This document shows, piece after piece, positions 17,619-27,193 of a stretch of 64,000 nt of DNA (the first letter of the stretch is position 1; every line of letters starts with the position of its first letter). This DNA is from Saprospiraceae bacterium. GTDB lineage: Bacteria > Bacteroidota > Bacteroidia > Chitinophagales > Saprospiraceae. The stretch spans positions 241,561 to 305,560 of the forward strand of contig JADJNF010000004.1 in NCBI GenBank assembly GCA_016714445.1. Direction: 5' to 3'. Position numbers and translations under genes: made by a program. Below the pieces are notes generated by a model. That model had not been told where the DNA came from, searched no databases, and saw only the letters and a program-made list of their open reading frames with translations.

Positions 17619-20600
17619 GTGTTGTATCCTTCAAAATTAGTTTCTATAAAATACTTATTCATATTTCCATTATTCATGGTGATGGGTTTGTATATTTCAG
17701 CGCAGTCAGCATTTCGATCGGTGAGTTATGGAACAAAAGACGGAATAAGTTCTCTACGCTGCAGACAAATGATAAAAGATACTAATGGCTTCATATGGAT
17801 CACTAGCGATAAAGGACTCAACAGATACGATGGCAACTCATTCTATGTTTTTAAACACAAGCAGGATGATCCATTCTCATTGGCAAATAACAGCTGTAAT
17901 GGCTTATTATCAGACAGCAAAGGCAGATTGTGGGTAAATACGGAAGACGGACTGAGCCTGTATGATAAAGCCCATCAGAATTTTACCAATTTTTATCCTG
18001 ATACAAGTGTGATGCGTGTCCCAAGTCTTGGCTATACCCAAATGGCAGAAGACAATAATGGACGTATATGGATGGGTGGAATATATGATGTTTTAATTTT
18101 CGACCCTGCTACTCAAAAATTTATGACTGGTGGTTGGTTTGATTTTGCTAAAAAATCCGGAATCATTAAATTTAACAAAAGAAACAGCATCATACAAAGT
18201 ATCGTAAAAAAATCTAAGCATGAACTCTGGCTGCTCACGGTATACGGTTTATTTTCTGTAGATACAAAAACAATGCAATATTCATATTATCCAAGTAAGG
18301 ATATCGATGATTATTTTGCATTTAATATATCTCATGTTGATAAAAACGGAGTTTTGTGGATAGGTACTTACGATCGTTGTTTTTATACTTTTGATCCACT
18401 TGTCAATGTCTGGACACATCACAAATGCCCTCCTAAAAGTACAAATTTTCCTGATCAAATGGTCGTCATTCAGCCGTATCATGGTGATACACTAGTCATG
18501 ATGAGAATGGATGAGATCTATCTGTATCAGGCAGATAAAAAGATATTTCAAAAGCTGCATTTCAAAGATGATGAAGCAAAGGTACATTCTGCAAACAATA
18601 TCAATCTGGCGGTTTTTGATGATGATATTTATATCCTCAAGTCTGAAAACCATGTGCTGACACGATATTTTAATTCACCATTAATGATTCAAAAACAAAA
18701 CATTCCCTTTACTAAGGATTTTATTAACAATTCGGGATTTTATATAAAAAATAATCATATGCTCACCGGCGACTGGGCAAAAGGTAAAATGTTGATTTGC
18801 GACAGCTTGACCTGTAATACGCTGACATACAAAAACGGTCAAAGCAAAACAGGAATATTACAACTCTATTATCGATCCCTTGCCGGTGTATCATATCTGT
18901 CTGCAAGTCATGTTGTATTTATTTTGGATGAAGAAAAAAAAAGTGTAGAACAATTAAGCATTACTGACTGCTTTGATCCCGATATAGAAATAGAGTTTAG
19001 AAATTTTGTGGAAGACAATTCCGGGAATGTGTATGTTCGGGAACGAAGCAAAGGAATTTTTAAAATCAATAGAAATAACCAATCTCTTGAATATTTTGAT
19101 GTAGGTATAATTGATGACAGCTATGGAGCGTTGTATCATGACAAAGCCACCAATAAATTATGGCTGGCCACAGATAAAAATGGCCTGTATGTAATTGACC
19201 CGTTGACCAAAAAAACTAAAAACTATCCACTTTCGACATCTTTCAGCATGAAAAAAGGCTTTATCAGCGATATCTCAGGAGATGACCGAGGCAATGTCTT
19301 CCTGCTGATGCCAGGCAGAGGTTTGATGCACATTAAAAGTAAGTCTATGCAATCCAGGCTTTATACAGAGGAAGACGGATTGATTTCAGATGAGGTGAGA
19401 TATGGATTTACTTCTGATGAAGGTATCTTTTGGTTTACCACAGAATCAGGCATCATGGCTTTTAATATTCCTAAAAATAAATTATATTCTTTTGAAAATG
19501 AACCTGATGCAAAACTGTTTTTTCATCGGATCTTTCCTGATCATACTGGAAATATTTGCCAAAACCTGTTTCCCGGGCAAATCATATGCCTAAATAAAAA
19601 TATTATTAATAAAGGCATGACACCAGGAAAGCTTTACCTTAAAGAAGTAACACTTTTCGACAAAAAATTAAAATCAGATAGTATTTTTACTTTAAAATAC
19701 GATGAAAATAATCTGGCATTCAGATTTGGTTTACTTACCAAATCTGTGGTCATACAACCTGAGATCGAATACAATATAAATTCCAGATCTTGGCAAAAAC
19801 TGGAAAATGATATGTCGTTAAACTTGTTTAATCTTTCTCCCGGCAAATATATAGTAGAAATCAGACAAAAAAATCATCCTGAAATACGGCATACAATAAA
19901 GGTAATTATCAGACCTCCCTGGTGGAGCACTTGGTGGTTTTATACATTTATACTTACGGCTACCACACTTACAGGATTTTGGATGTATAAAAAACGGATA
20001 GCTGCAGTCAGAAAAGAAGAAACGGAAAAAAATGCGCTTCGTCAGCAAATATCAAAAATAGAAATGTCTGCCCTAAGAGCGCAAATGAACCCTCACTTTA
20101 TTTTCAACTGCCTCAATTCTATCAATCGGTTTATTTTGGTCAATGATACCGATGCAGCATCAGAATATCTGACAAAGTTTTCAAGACTTATCCGTATGAT
20201 TCTTGATTCCAGCCGCGAAGATATGATTACATTGCAAAAGGAACTTGATTCTCTCCGGTTATATATCGGAATGGAAGCCATGCGATTTCAGGATAGTTTT
20301 GAGTGGAAAATAGATATTGATCCGTCCGTACAGACAGGAAATGTGCTCATCCCGCCATTATTGCTGCAACCTTACGTGGAAAATGCCATCTGGCACGGAC
20401 TCATGCAGGCACCACCAGATTGGGGCATCAAAAAAATACATATAAAAATTTCTTCTGAAAATGATGGTCAAAATACTATAATTGCCATCAGTGACAATGG
20501 AATAGGTCGTGAAAAAGCGGCCCTATTGAGAAGCAAAGATGTAGATGGCCGTAAATCATATGGCGTCGTGCTGGCGCAGGAACGGCTGAAGCTTTTGTCC

Positions 20601-20720
20601 AGATCAAATGGAAATGATGCCACAGTTATTATCAAAGATTTGAAATCTCCTGAAGGTATTGCAGAAGGTACCAGCGTTATCATTCGTTTATCATCCATAG
20701 CTAAAAATTCCACCGTATGA
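17619..20720 (+). CDS. Two-component propeller sensor histidine kinase (LytS/HisKA_7TM-less, His_kinase family)
   Basis: About 1033 residues. After a signal peptide (start GTG 17619 or TTG 17622; the ATG at 17676 would cut the signal), the periplasmic part contains two-component-regulator propeller repeats such as W-I-T-S-D-K-G-L-N-R-Y-D and L-W-V-N-T-E-D-G-L-S-L-Y-D, then a Y_Y_Y-type beta domain. One transmembrane helix lies at about 768-790. The cytosolic kinase has the phospho-acceptor His826 in A-Q-M-N-P-H-F-I-F-N, the N-box E-N-A-I-W-H-G near 923 and the glycine box S-D-N-G-I-G near 958. The ligand is unknown. The stop overlaps the next start by 4 bp (ATGA), pairing it with the LytTR regulator. 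It lacks the AraC and receiver domains of hybrid SusR-type sensors. Confidence 0.92.
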   Translation: MLYPSKLVSIKYLFIFPLFMVMGLYISAQSAFRSVSYGTKDGISSLRCRQMIKDTNGFIWITSDKGLNRYDGNSFYVFKHKQDDPFSLANNSCNGLLSDSKGRLWVNTEDGLSLYDKAHQNFTNFYPDTSVMRVPSLGYTQMAEDNNGRIWMGGIYDVLIFDPATQKFMTGGWFDFAKKSGIIKFNKRNSIIQSIVKKSKHELWLLTVYGLFSVDTKTMQYSYYPSKDIDDYFAFNISHVDKNGVLWIGTYDRCFYTFDPLVNVWTHHKCPPKSTNFPDQMVVIQPYHGDTLVMMRMDEIYLYQADKKIFQKLHFKDDEAKVHSANNINLAVFDDDIYILKSENHVLTRYFNSPLMIQKQNIPFTKDFINNSGFYIKNNHMLTGDWAKGKMLICDSLTCNTLTYKNGQSKTGILQLYYRSLAGVSYLSASHVVFILDEEKKSVEQLSITDCFDPDIEIEFRNFVEDNSGNVYVRERSKGIFKINRNNQSLEYFDVGIIDDSYGALYHDKATNKLWLATDKNGLYVIDPLTKKTKNYPLSTSFSMKKGFISDISGDDRGNVFLLMPGRGLMHIKSKSMQSRLYTEEDGLISDEVRYGFTSDEGIFWFTTESGIMAFNIPKNKLYSFENEPDAKLFFHRIFPDHTGNICQNLFPGQIICLNKNIINKGMTPGKLYLKEVTLFDKKLKSDSIFTLKYDENNLAFRFGLLTKSVVIQPEIEYNINSRSWQKLENDMSLNLFNLSPGKYIVEIRQKNHPEIRHTIKVIIRPPWWSTWWFYTFILTATTLTGFWMYKKRIAAVRKEETEKNALRQQISKIEMSALRAQMNPHFIFNCLNSINRFILVNDTDAASEYLTKFSRLIRMILDSSREDMITLQKELDSLRLYIGMEAMRFQDSFEWKIDIDPSVQTGNVLIPPLLLQPYVENAIWHGLMQAPPDWGIKKIHIKISSENDGQNTIIAISDNGIGREKAALLRSKDVDGRKSYGVVLAQERLKLLSRSNGNDATVIIKDLKSPEGIAEGTSVIIRLSSIAKNSTV

Positions 20721-21451
20721 ATGCCGTAGTCATTGACGATGAAAAATATTGTACTGATGTACTCACCATCCTGCTTGGAAAACATTGCCAGGAAGTGAAT
20801 GTCGTGGCAGTATTCAACCAAGCCACTGCTGCTCTGGATTATCTGAAGTCACATCAGGTGGACATTATCTTTTTGGATATCGAAATGCCTCAAATGAATG
20901 GTTTTGAGCTCCTTTTTCAATTAGGTAATGTATCATCTATGGTCATCTTTACCACGGCATACGACCAATATGCGCTCAAAGCATTTAAATTTAATGCTAT
21001 AGCCTATCTTTTAAAACCTATAGATAAAGATGAACTCACCGCTGCTGTAAAAAAGTCGGGCAGATTTACACCTTTGTCTACTGAAAATATTGCACACCTT
21101 CACTACATCAGCAGACATAGTGTCCCGGATCGTATCATGTTGCCTATAGGTCAGGAACTCATCATGGTCTATGTAAAAGATATTATTTGTTGTGAGGCAG
21201 AAGGAAGCTATTGCAAAGTCTATTGTTCCGGCTTGAATAAACCATATCTCTTGTCAAAAAACCTTCGGGAAATGGAAGACATTCTCAATAATCAAGGATT
21301 TTTCAGGCCACATACTTCATGGCTTATCAACGACTCATATATCCATAAGATCATACGTGGTGATGGTATGGAAATAGTCATGCATGGAAACTTTCATATA
21401 CCTGTCTCGCGTGGCAAAAAACAGGAAGTGATGGATCGATTGGGTAGTTAG
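20717..21451 (+). CDS. LytTR-family response regulator
   Basis: 244 residues. The receiver domain (1-115) has the acidic pair Asp7-Asp8, the phospho-acceptor Asp54 in F-L-D-I-E-M-P, the Thr-Thr of V-I-F-T-T-A and the Lys of L-L-K-P. A LytTR DNA-binding domain follows at about 137-240, with D-I-I-C-C-E-A-E-G-S-Y and the late F-F-R-P-H-T-S-W-L-I-N. Family role: binds DNA as a dimer to activate transcription. It overlaps the kinase gene by 4 bp, so they are translationally coupled. Its targets are not evident; the lipoprotein and DUF3592 genes upstream are candidates by position only. Confidence 0.95.
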   Translation: MNAVVIDDEKYCTDVLTILLGKHCQEVNVVAVFNQATAALDYLKSHQVDIIFLDIEMPQMNGFELLFQLGNVSSMVIFTTAYDQYALKAFKFNAIAYLLKPIDKDELTAAVKKSGRFTPLSTENIAHLHYISRHSVPDRIMLPIGQELIMVYVKDIICCEAEGSYCKVYCSGLNKPYLLSKNLREMEDILNNQGFFRPHTSWLINDSYIHKIIRGDGMEIVMHGNFHIPVSRGKKQEVMDRLGS

Positions 21452-21637
21452 GTATATTTAACTATAACCTAAATTCCTGGAATGAGTCCCTTCATGAAGG
21501 TCAAAAGCACAACATGCCCACTACGTAACATGTAAAATCAGCATTTGGGGCTTATTTTTTAGGGTTTAATCCGATCAGCAAGATGGTCAAACAAATATTA
21601 CACTATCCAAATTCCTTATAAATCTGTCTAAACTAAT

Positions 21638-21645
21638 TACCTTTG
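21638..21645 (+). promoter_or_regulatory. -7 box 5 bp before the scpA start (leaderless candidate)
   Basis: TACCTTTG matches TAnnTTTG exactly, ending only 5 bp before the ATG at 21651. Transcription would start at or very near the start codon. No -33 TTG at the right distance is obvious. Confidence 0.45.
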
Positions 21646-21650
21646 CATTA

Positions 21651-22385
21651 ATGGATTCGTACACTATTAAGATTCAGCAATTTGAAGGGCCATTTGACCT
21701 GCTTCTGTTCTTCATAGAACGGGATGAATTGGATATTAATGATATTCCCATTGCAAAAATAACCAATGATTTTCTGGATTACATCAGACATCTGGAAGCA
21801 TTGGATATAGATATCGCCAGCGAATTTATACTCGTGGCAGCTACACTTATGCGCATAAAAGCAAAAATGCTCATCCCACGAAAAGAGTTGGATGAAGAAG
21901 GAAATGAGATAGATCCAAGGGAAGAACTGACTCAAAAACTTATCGAATACAAAAAATATAAATCAGTTCTGGATGAGATGAGTGAGTTGGAAGACAACAG
22001 ACACTTCAGGCATGTACGTGGGAATGCCACCGCAGAACTTCGCCAGATAGCAGAAAAAGCTTTGGTAGATATCGAACTGGAATCACTCAATTTGTACAAA
22101 CTACTACAGACTTTTCAACTTTTAATCAAAAAGTATGAAGATGACCTGAATAAACCCAAACATCAGATTATAAAATTTGAATATACTATAGAAGATCAAC
22201 AACAATATATTCTTAAAAAAATTCCAAAAGGGAAAAAGATTGCGTTTGAAAATATTTTTCTATCCCTCGAAAACCGGACACATGCTATTGTTACATTTAT
22301 CGCTCTATTGGAGCTGTTGAATCTTCAAACAGTTGAACTAATCCAAGGTGATGGAATTAATAACTTTTGGCTGAGTGCTGTATAA
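21651..22385 (+). CDS. scpA: Segregation and condensation protein A
   Basis: 244 residues. Opens with the kleisin N-terminal motif F-E-G-P-F-D-L-L-L-F-F-I-E and continues I-A-K-I-T-N-D-F-L-D-Y-I, then L-R-I-K-A-K-M-L-I-P-type helices; the C-terminal winged helix (AIVTFIALLELLNLQTVEL) is present. Family role: kleisin subunit bridging SMC heads, with ScpB, for chromosome compaction and segregation. Neither smc nor scpB is adjacent. The start ATG at 21651 gives the expected N-terminus. Upstream (21452-21650) there is only a 12-bp palindrome, CCTTCATGAAGG, at 21489-21500. Confidence 0.94.
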   Translation: MDSYTIKIQQFEGPFDLLLFFIERDELDINDIPIAKITNDFLDYIRHLEALDIDIASEFILVAATLMRIKAKMLIPRKELDEEGNEIDPREELTQKLIEYKKYKSVLDEMSELEDNRHFRHVRGNATAELRQIAEKALVDIELESLNLYKLLQTFQLLIKKYEDDLNKPKHQIIKFEYTIEDQQQYILKKIPKGKKIAFENIFLSLENRTHAIVTFIALLELLNLQTVELIQGDGINNFWLSAV

Positions 22386-22423
22386 AATTCTGTCAGGCTA
22401 TCGGTTTAGTGGTTGTTTTTCTT

Positions 22424-22431
22424 TACTTTTG
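22424..22431 (+). promoter_or_regulatory. -7 box upstream of prfA
   Basis: TACTTTTG matches TAnnTTTG; it ends 20 bp before the ATG at 22452 and lies in the gap after scpA, so prfA may have its own promoter. Confidence 0.4.
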
Positions 22432-22451
22432 TGCAAAATTTTTTCTAGCAT

Positions 22452-23519
22452 ATGATTGACAAACTGGAAGCCATACTGGACAGATACCACTATCTTGAAG
22501 AAAAACTGTCAGATCCGGATGTGTTGTCAGACATGAAGCATTTTGCAAAAGTAAACAAGGAATATAAAGACCTGTCCGAAATTGTAGATACTTTTAAAGA
22601 GTACAAAATTACTGCATCCAATATCGAAAGTGCCCGTGAAATGCTAAAGGATACGGATCCCGAGATGAAAGAAATGGCATCGATGGAGCTGGACATCCTT
22701 GAACCAAAACTTTTAGAACTGGATGAAAAAATAAATTATCTCCTCATCCCAAAGGATCCTGAAGATAGCAAGGATGTAGTTTTTGAAATACGTTCCGGCA
22801 CAGGTGGTGACGAGGCCAGCATTTTTGCTGGTGACTTATTCAGAATGTACACTAAGTATTTTGAATCTCAGGGCTGGAAGGTTGAAATCCTGGATGAAAA
22901 TCCCGGCTCAGCAGGTGGTTTTAATAAGATTGTCATGGAAATTTACGGAGCAGATGTCTATGGAAAACTTAAGTTTGAGTCGGGCGCTCACCGTGTGCAG
23001 CGGGTCCCAAAAACCGAATCCCAAGGTCGTGTGCACACATCTGCTGCGACTGTGGTAGTCATGCCGGTATTTGAAGAAGAAGATATCGACATCCGTAAAG
23101 ATGAATTAAGGACAGACACATTCCGTGCACAGGGCGCTGGTGGTCAGCATGTCAATAAAACGGAATCAGGGGTACGGTTTACCCACTTGCCCACCGGAAT
23201 TGTAGCTGAAAGTACAGACTCCCGGTCACAGCACAAGAACAGGGAAATAGCACTCTCACGACTTTATGTAAAAGTAAGGGAAGCCGCTAAGGAAAAAACC
23301 TACCTGGAACAAAAAGATAAAAGAAAATCCCTCGTAGGTTCCGGTGACAGATCAGATAAAATCCGAACTTACAATTATCCGCAAAACCGTTTGACAGATC
23401 ACCGGATCAATCTTACCTTGTACAATCTTGACAAAGTAGTAGATGGCGATCTGGAAGAAATTATTCAATCCTTACAAAGGGCAGAAAATGCCGAAAAGTT
23501 GAAGGGAAACGACGATTGA
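22452..23519 (+). CDS. prfA: Peptide chain release factor 1
   Basis: 355 residues, normal for RF1. The catalytic G-G-Q lies in A-Q-G-A-G-G-Q-H-V-N-K-T. The stop-codon recognition tripeptide is P-K-T in R-V-P-K-T-E-S-Q-G-R-V-H-T, the PxT type that reads UAA and UAG, rather than the SPF of RF2. The coiled N-terminal domain (1-100) is intact. Cytosolic, acts at the ribosomal A site. Gln of GGQ is probably methylated by PrmC, whose gene is not here. It converges with the permease gene with a 29-bp gap. Confidence 0.96.
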   Translation: MIDKLEAILDRYHYLEEKLSDPDVLSDMKHFAKVNKEYKDLSEIVDTFKEYKITASNIESAREMLKDTDPEMKEMASMELDILEPKLLELDEKINYLLIPKDPEDSKDVVFEIRSGTGGDEASIFAGDLFRMYTKYFESQGWKVEILDENPGSAGGFNKIVMEIYGADVYGKLKFESGAHRVQRVPKTESQGRVHTSAATVVVMPVFEEEDIDIRKDELRTDTFRAQGAGGQHVNKTESGVRFTHLPTGIVAESTDSRSQHKNREIALSRLYVKVREAAKEKTYLEQKDKRKSLVGSGDRSDKIRTYNYPQNRLTDHRINLTLYNLDKVVDGDLEEIIQSLQRAENAEKLKGNDD

Positions 23520-23548
23520 GTCCGTTTATCTGATGTCTTCCTGACATT

Positions 23549-24634
23549 TTACTTCTGTGCAGTTTTAACTAAATACCATGCCACGATAGAAAAAAACATA
23601 TTTGGAATCCAAACACCTATACCTGGTGGTAAAGATAAATTGGTAGAAAAAGTGGTGCTGAATTTTGATAATATAACAAAAACTGCTCCGATAACAACTC
23701 CGGCAGCAATGTGAAATCCCATACCACCCCTTACCTTCCTGGATGCCACGGCTACACCTATGAGCGTAAGTATAAAAATGGTAAAAGGATCCGCCGTCCT
23801 ACGATACAGTTCGATGCTGTATTTTTTTCCTGAGTCCAAACCCCTGTCCTGTTCATATTTTAGAAACTCTCTCAGATCAGATGTATTCATCATTTCCATT
23901 TGTTTGGTATAGCGGGTGAAATCTTTTGGTACAAAGCTAAAAGTAGTATCTTTATGTTCATTGGGTTTAGAAATTATATTTTCACTCATATCTCCAAATG
24001 TCCGTATCTCATATCCTTCCAGTTTCCATTTGTTGGGTGGACCGATAAATACTATTCTGTTTGCCTTTAGCGTATAGATAAGCTGGTTCTCCTTAAACCT
24101 TTCCAGCCTGAATGTCCTTCCGGAACTGTCGCTGCTGGAGTAGCTCCGGATATATACCTTCTCCGTTCCTGATAGCCAAAAATGTATATTGTGATTAAGC
24201 GTTGTTTTGGCACTGGCTCTGATGTACTTACTTTCAAATTCATTTTTCAGTCTGTTGCTTTTGGGAATAATATAGTTATTGCCTATCCAAAGCAGCGCAG
24301 CAAGAATTCCGGCACCAATCAGATAAGGCCTGATAAATCTTGCATAACTTACCTTTGCACTGAGTATACTGATGATCTCAGAGTTTTTTGCCATACGAGA
24401 AGTAAAAAATATCACTGCAAGTAACGCAAAAAGTGGCCATAATAACCCATTGATCCACGGTATAAAATGAAGGTAATATCCTAAAGCTATCTCTTTTAGA
24501 GACAGGTTTGAATTGATAAATTTATCTACTCTCTCAAAATAATCTATCGTGATAGCTATAAATGTGATGAGCAGCATTGTAAAAAAAAATGTACTCAGAT
24601 ACTTTTTGATGATATACCAATCCAGTATTTTCAT
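23549..24634 (-). CDS. LptF/LptG-family permease (YjgP/YjgQ)
   Basis: 361 residues. Three hydrophobic helices in the first 110 residues and three near the C-terminus flank a soluble periplasmic beta-jellyroll part (about 130-265), the layout of LptF and LptG. The opening M-K-I-L-D-W-Y-I-I-K-K-Y-L is typical, as is R-R-T-A-D-P-F-T-I-F-I-L-T-L-I-G-V near 285. Family role: transmembrane half of the LptB2FG transporter that extracts lipopolysaccharide from the inner membrane. I cannot tell F from G; Bacteroidota often carry the two genes apart. It is 8 bp after tgt and probably co-transcribed with it. Confidence 0.88.
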   Translation of the reverse strand: MKILDWYIIKKYLSTFFFTMLLITFIAITIDYFERVDKFINSNLSLKEIALGYYLHFIPWINGLLWPLFALLAVIFFTSRMAKNSEIISILSAKVSYARFIRPYLIGAGILAALLWIGNNYIIPKSNRLKNEFESKYIRASAKTTLNHNIHFWLSGTEKVYIRSYSSSDSSGRTFRLERFKENQLIYTLKANRIVFIGPPNKWKLEGYEIRTFGDMSENIISKPNEHKDTTFSFVPKDFTRYTKQMEMMNTSDLREFLKYEQDRGLDSGKKYSIELYRRTADPFTIFILTLIGVAVASRKVRGGMGFHIAAGVVIGAVFVILSKFSTTFSTNLSLPPGIGVWIPNMFFSIVAWYLVKTAQK

Positions 24635-24642
24635 TTGTATAA

Positions 24643-25773
24643 TTATAATCTTTGGCTTACTGCCTTTACCATTTGACTCTTCCAGCTATTAAACGAACCT
24701 TCTGTAATTTTTCGTCTGCTTTCACTCACAAGCCAAAGGAAAAAACTTAGATTTTGAATAGTCGCTATCTGACCCGCCAGCAATTCTTCCACTTTAAACA
24801 GATGACGAAGATAAGCTTTAGTATGAATTCTGCTGGTAGGAGCATCACTATCAGCATCTATAGGACTGAAATCGTCCTGCCATTTAGCATTTTTAATATT
24901 TATCAATCCGTTTTTTGTATACAGTATGCCATGCCTGGCATTTCGGGATGGTAAAACACAATCAAACATATCAATACCTAATGCAATACTTTCCAGAATA
25001 TTTTCAGGAAGGCCTACACCCATTAAGTATCGGGGTTTATCAGCCGGCAATATCCCGCAAACCAATTCAGTCATAGCGTACATATCTTCATGCGGCTCAC
25101 CGACAGAAAGGCCGCCGATAGCATTCAGATCCTGATCCTGAGCCGCTATAAACTCAGCAGACTCCTTTCTCAAATCGGGGAAAGTGCTGCCCTGTACAAT
25201 GGGAGAAAATGTCTGATCAAAATCATACTCCGGGTCGGTGGTATTCATTCTGTTTATACATCTGACCAGCCACCTGTGCGTCATATGCATGGAATTTCGG
25301 GCGTACTTGTATTCACACGGATAAGGTGTACATTCGTCAAATGCCATGACAATATCAGCTCCGATAATTCTTTGCACATCCATGACTGATTCCGGACTAA
25401 AAAAATGTCTGGATCCATCTATGTGTGACTGAAATTTTACGCCTTCTTCTGTAATCTTCCGCATGCCTTTGAGAGAATAAACCTGATAACCACCACTATC
25501 TGTTAATATTGGCTTATCCCAACACATAAACTTATGAAGCCCTCCTGCTTTCTTAAGGATTTCAGTTCCCGGGCGTAAATATAAATGATACGTATTGCCA
25601 AGAATAATCTGAGCTTTTATGGTATTTTCGAGCTCATGCTGGTGTACTCCTTTTACGGTACCTTGGGTTCCGACCGGCATAAATATTGGGGTCTGTATAT
25701 TGCCGTGAGCAGTGGAAATGGTTCCCGCACGTGCATTTGAGCCCGTGTCTTTATATTCTATATTAAATTTCAT
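24643..25773 (-). CDS. tgt: tRNA-guanine transglycosylase, bacterial type, lacking the usual zinc ligands
   Basis: 376 residues, normal length. Exchanges guanine at position 34 of GUN tRNAs for preQ1 in queuosine synthesis. Catalytic features are intact: L-T-D-S-G-G-Y-Q with the general-base Asp, and D-C-V-L-P-S-R-N-A-R-H-G with the nucleophile Asp. The C-terminal zinc site of E. coli Tgt (C-x-C-x-x-C and a His) is replaced: the segment reads D-A-D-S-D-A-P-T-S-R-I-H, with Ser, Ala and Ser where the three Cys belong, and I-Q-N-L where I-H-N-L is usual. Loss of the Cys ligands is, as I recall, known in other Bacteroidota; loss of the His may be unusual. queG lies 2 kb upstream. Confidence 0.94.
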   Translation of the reverse strand: MKFNIEYKDTGSNARAGTISTAHGNIQTPIFMPVGTQGTVKGVHQHELENTIKAQIILGNTYHLYLRPGTEILKKAGGLHKFMCWDKPILTDSGGYQVYSLKGMRKITEEGVKFQSHIDGSRHFFSPESVMDVQRIIGADIVMAFDECTPYPCEYKYARNSMHMTHRWLVRCINRMNTTDPEYDFDQTFSPIVQGSTFPDLRKESAEFIAAQDQDLNAIGGLSVGEPHEDMYAMTELVCGILPADKPRYLMGVGLPENILESIALGIDMFDCVLPSRNARHGILYTKNGLINIKNAKWQDDFSPIDADSDAPTSRIHTKAYLRHLFKVEELLAGQIATIQNLSFFLWLVSESRRKITEGSFNSWKSQMVKAVSQRL

Positions 25774-25776
25774 TTA

Positions 25777-27186
25777 TTAATTTGATCTGAATCTCGCCAT
25801 GTCCATTTTTATTAATACGGCGATCATTATAGAAAATGCAATAAGTGATGATCCACCTTTGCTGATAAATGGCAATGGAATACCTACAACAGGGAGCAGT
25901 CCCATGGTCATTCCGATATTGAAGGCGAAGTGAAAAAATAAAATACCAGCTACGGCATAACCATAATTCCGGATAAACTCAAGATTAGCCCTTTCTGCAA
26001 TGATGATACATCTTATGAGCAGTATAGTAAATAGTATGATCACACCCAGACTTCCAATAAATCCCTGTTCTTCTCCGATTGATGTAAAAATAAAGTCAGT
26101 GGATTGCTCAGGCACATAATCAAGTTTGGTCATTTCTCCCTTTAGAAAACCTTTCCCCTGAAATCCTCCTGAACCTATAGCCAGCTTAGACTGAATGATA
26201 TTGTATAAAGACCCACGAGGATCACATTTGTCAGGTCTGAGCCATACATTGATACGATCTTGTTGATGTGGTCGCAGAAAATGGTCAAATACATAACTCG
26301 AAGTATATGAAAATGCAGAAGCAAAAATCAGAACAGGTATTACAAATCCTACGATCTTGAATTTTCTGCTTTTCATCAGTAAAAACAAATAGTAGCCAAA
26401 CCCTGCCAATGCTGGAAAAATAACAAACACCTGTTCATTTTGATATAATAAAAATATCATAACCAGTAATATGGTAGCGACAATAGTCAAAGCCCTTTGG
26501 GGTTTTTCGACATCAAAAATTAAAATTGCACCACCAAAAAACAAAAGGAATACTGTAACTAAAAAAGGTGTAAACATCAATGAAAAAACAAAGATTAAAG
26601 CGACACTCAAACCAACCAGAATTACCCACGGTGACATCCCTCTTCTATACAAAAGAATAAAGAAAGAAAGAAAAACCAACGAAGATCCAAAGTCCGGTTG
26701 CAAAAGTATAAGCAAGGCAGGTCCCAGAAACAAAGCCAAAGAAATAGCAAATACATTGGTATTGGTAACACTGGTCTTAAAAAAACTAAGGTAACTGGCC
26801 AATGCCAAAGCAGTGCCAAATTTTGCCCATTCTGATGGCTGAAACGAAAAGAAACCGTATCGGAACCAAGCTTTGGCACCATTTATTTCTTTGCCTAAGA
26901 ATAATACAAGGATCAATAAAATAATGGTAATTCCATAAATCGGAAATGCCAGCGTATTCCAAAATTTCCAATCCAAAGTAAGTGCGGTAAAAAAAGCAAA
27001 TATAGAAAATACTAACCACAACGACTGGGCGCCTATAGGTGTGGTGACATCCATAAAAGAATATGGCGCTTTAGGATCATATAATGTTGAAAGCACCATA
27101 AACCACCCGATTACTACCAGGCTGAAATACACCGATAATGTGATCCAGTCAAATGTTTTGTTTTTAGATAGGGCTTGTTGTGCCAT
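25777..27186 (-). CDS. rodA: SEDS-family peptidoglycan polymerase, RodA type
   Basis: 469 residues with about ten to twelve membrane helices. SEDS motifs include L-R-P-D for the loop after the transmembrane centre, S-T-D-F-I-F-T-S-I-G-E-E-Q-G-F (the conserved periplasmic segment), and G-I-P-L-P-F-I-S-K-G-G-S-S-L near the end. Family role: lipid II glycosyltransferase working with a class B PBP in cell elongation. RodA rather than FtsW is inferred from the N-terminus and from the lack of division genes around it; mreB, mreC and the cognate PBP are not in the window. Three base pairs separate it from tgt. Confidence 0.88.
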   Translation of the reverse strand: MAQQALSKNKTFDWITLSVYFSLVVIGWFMVLSTLYDPKAPYSFMDVTTPIGAQSLWLVFSIFAFFTALTLDWKFWNTLAFPIYGITIILLILVLFLGKEINGAKAWFRYGFFSFQPSEWAKFGTALALASYLSFFKTSVTNTNVFAISLALFLGPALLILLQPDFGSSLVFLSFFILLYRRGMSPWVILVGLSVALIFVFSLMFTPFLVTVFLLFFGGAILIFDVEKPQRALTIVATILLVMIFLLYQNEQVFVIFPALAGFGYYLFLLMKSRKFKIVGFVIPVLIFASAFSYTSSYVFDHFLRPHQQDRINVWLRPDKCDPRGSLYNIIQSKLAIGSGGFQGKGFLKGEMTKLDYVPEQSTDFIFTSIGEEQGFIGSLGVIILFTILLIRCIIIAERANLEFIRNYGYAVAGILFFHFAFNIGMTMGLLPVVGIPLPFISKGGSSLIAFSIMIAVLIKMDMARFRSN

Positions 27187-27193
27187 CAGGATT

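Noticed and set aside
21489..21500. 12-bp palindrome CCTTCATGAAGG between the LytTR gene and scpA
   Set aside because: A single short palindrome without a second copy or suitable promoter placement; may be chance.
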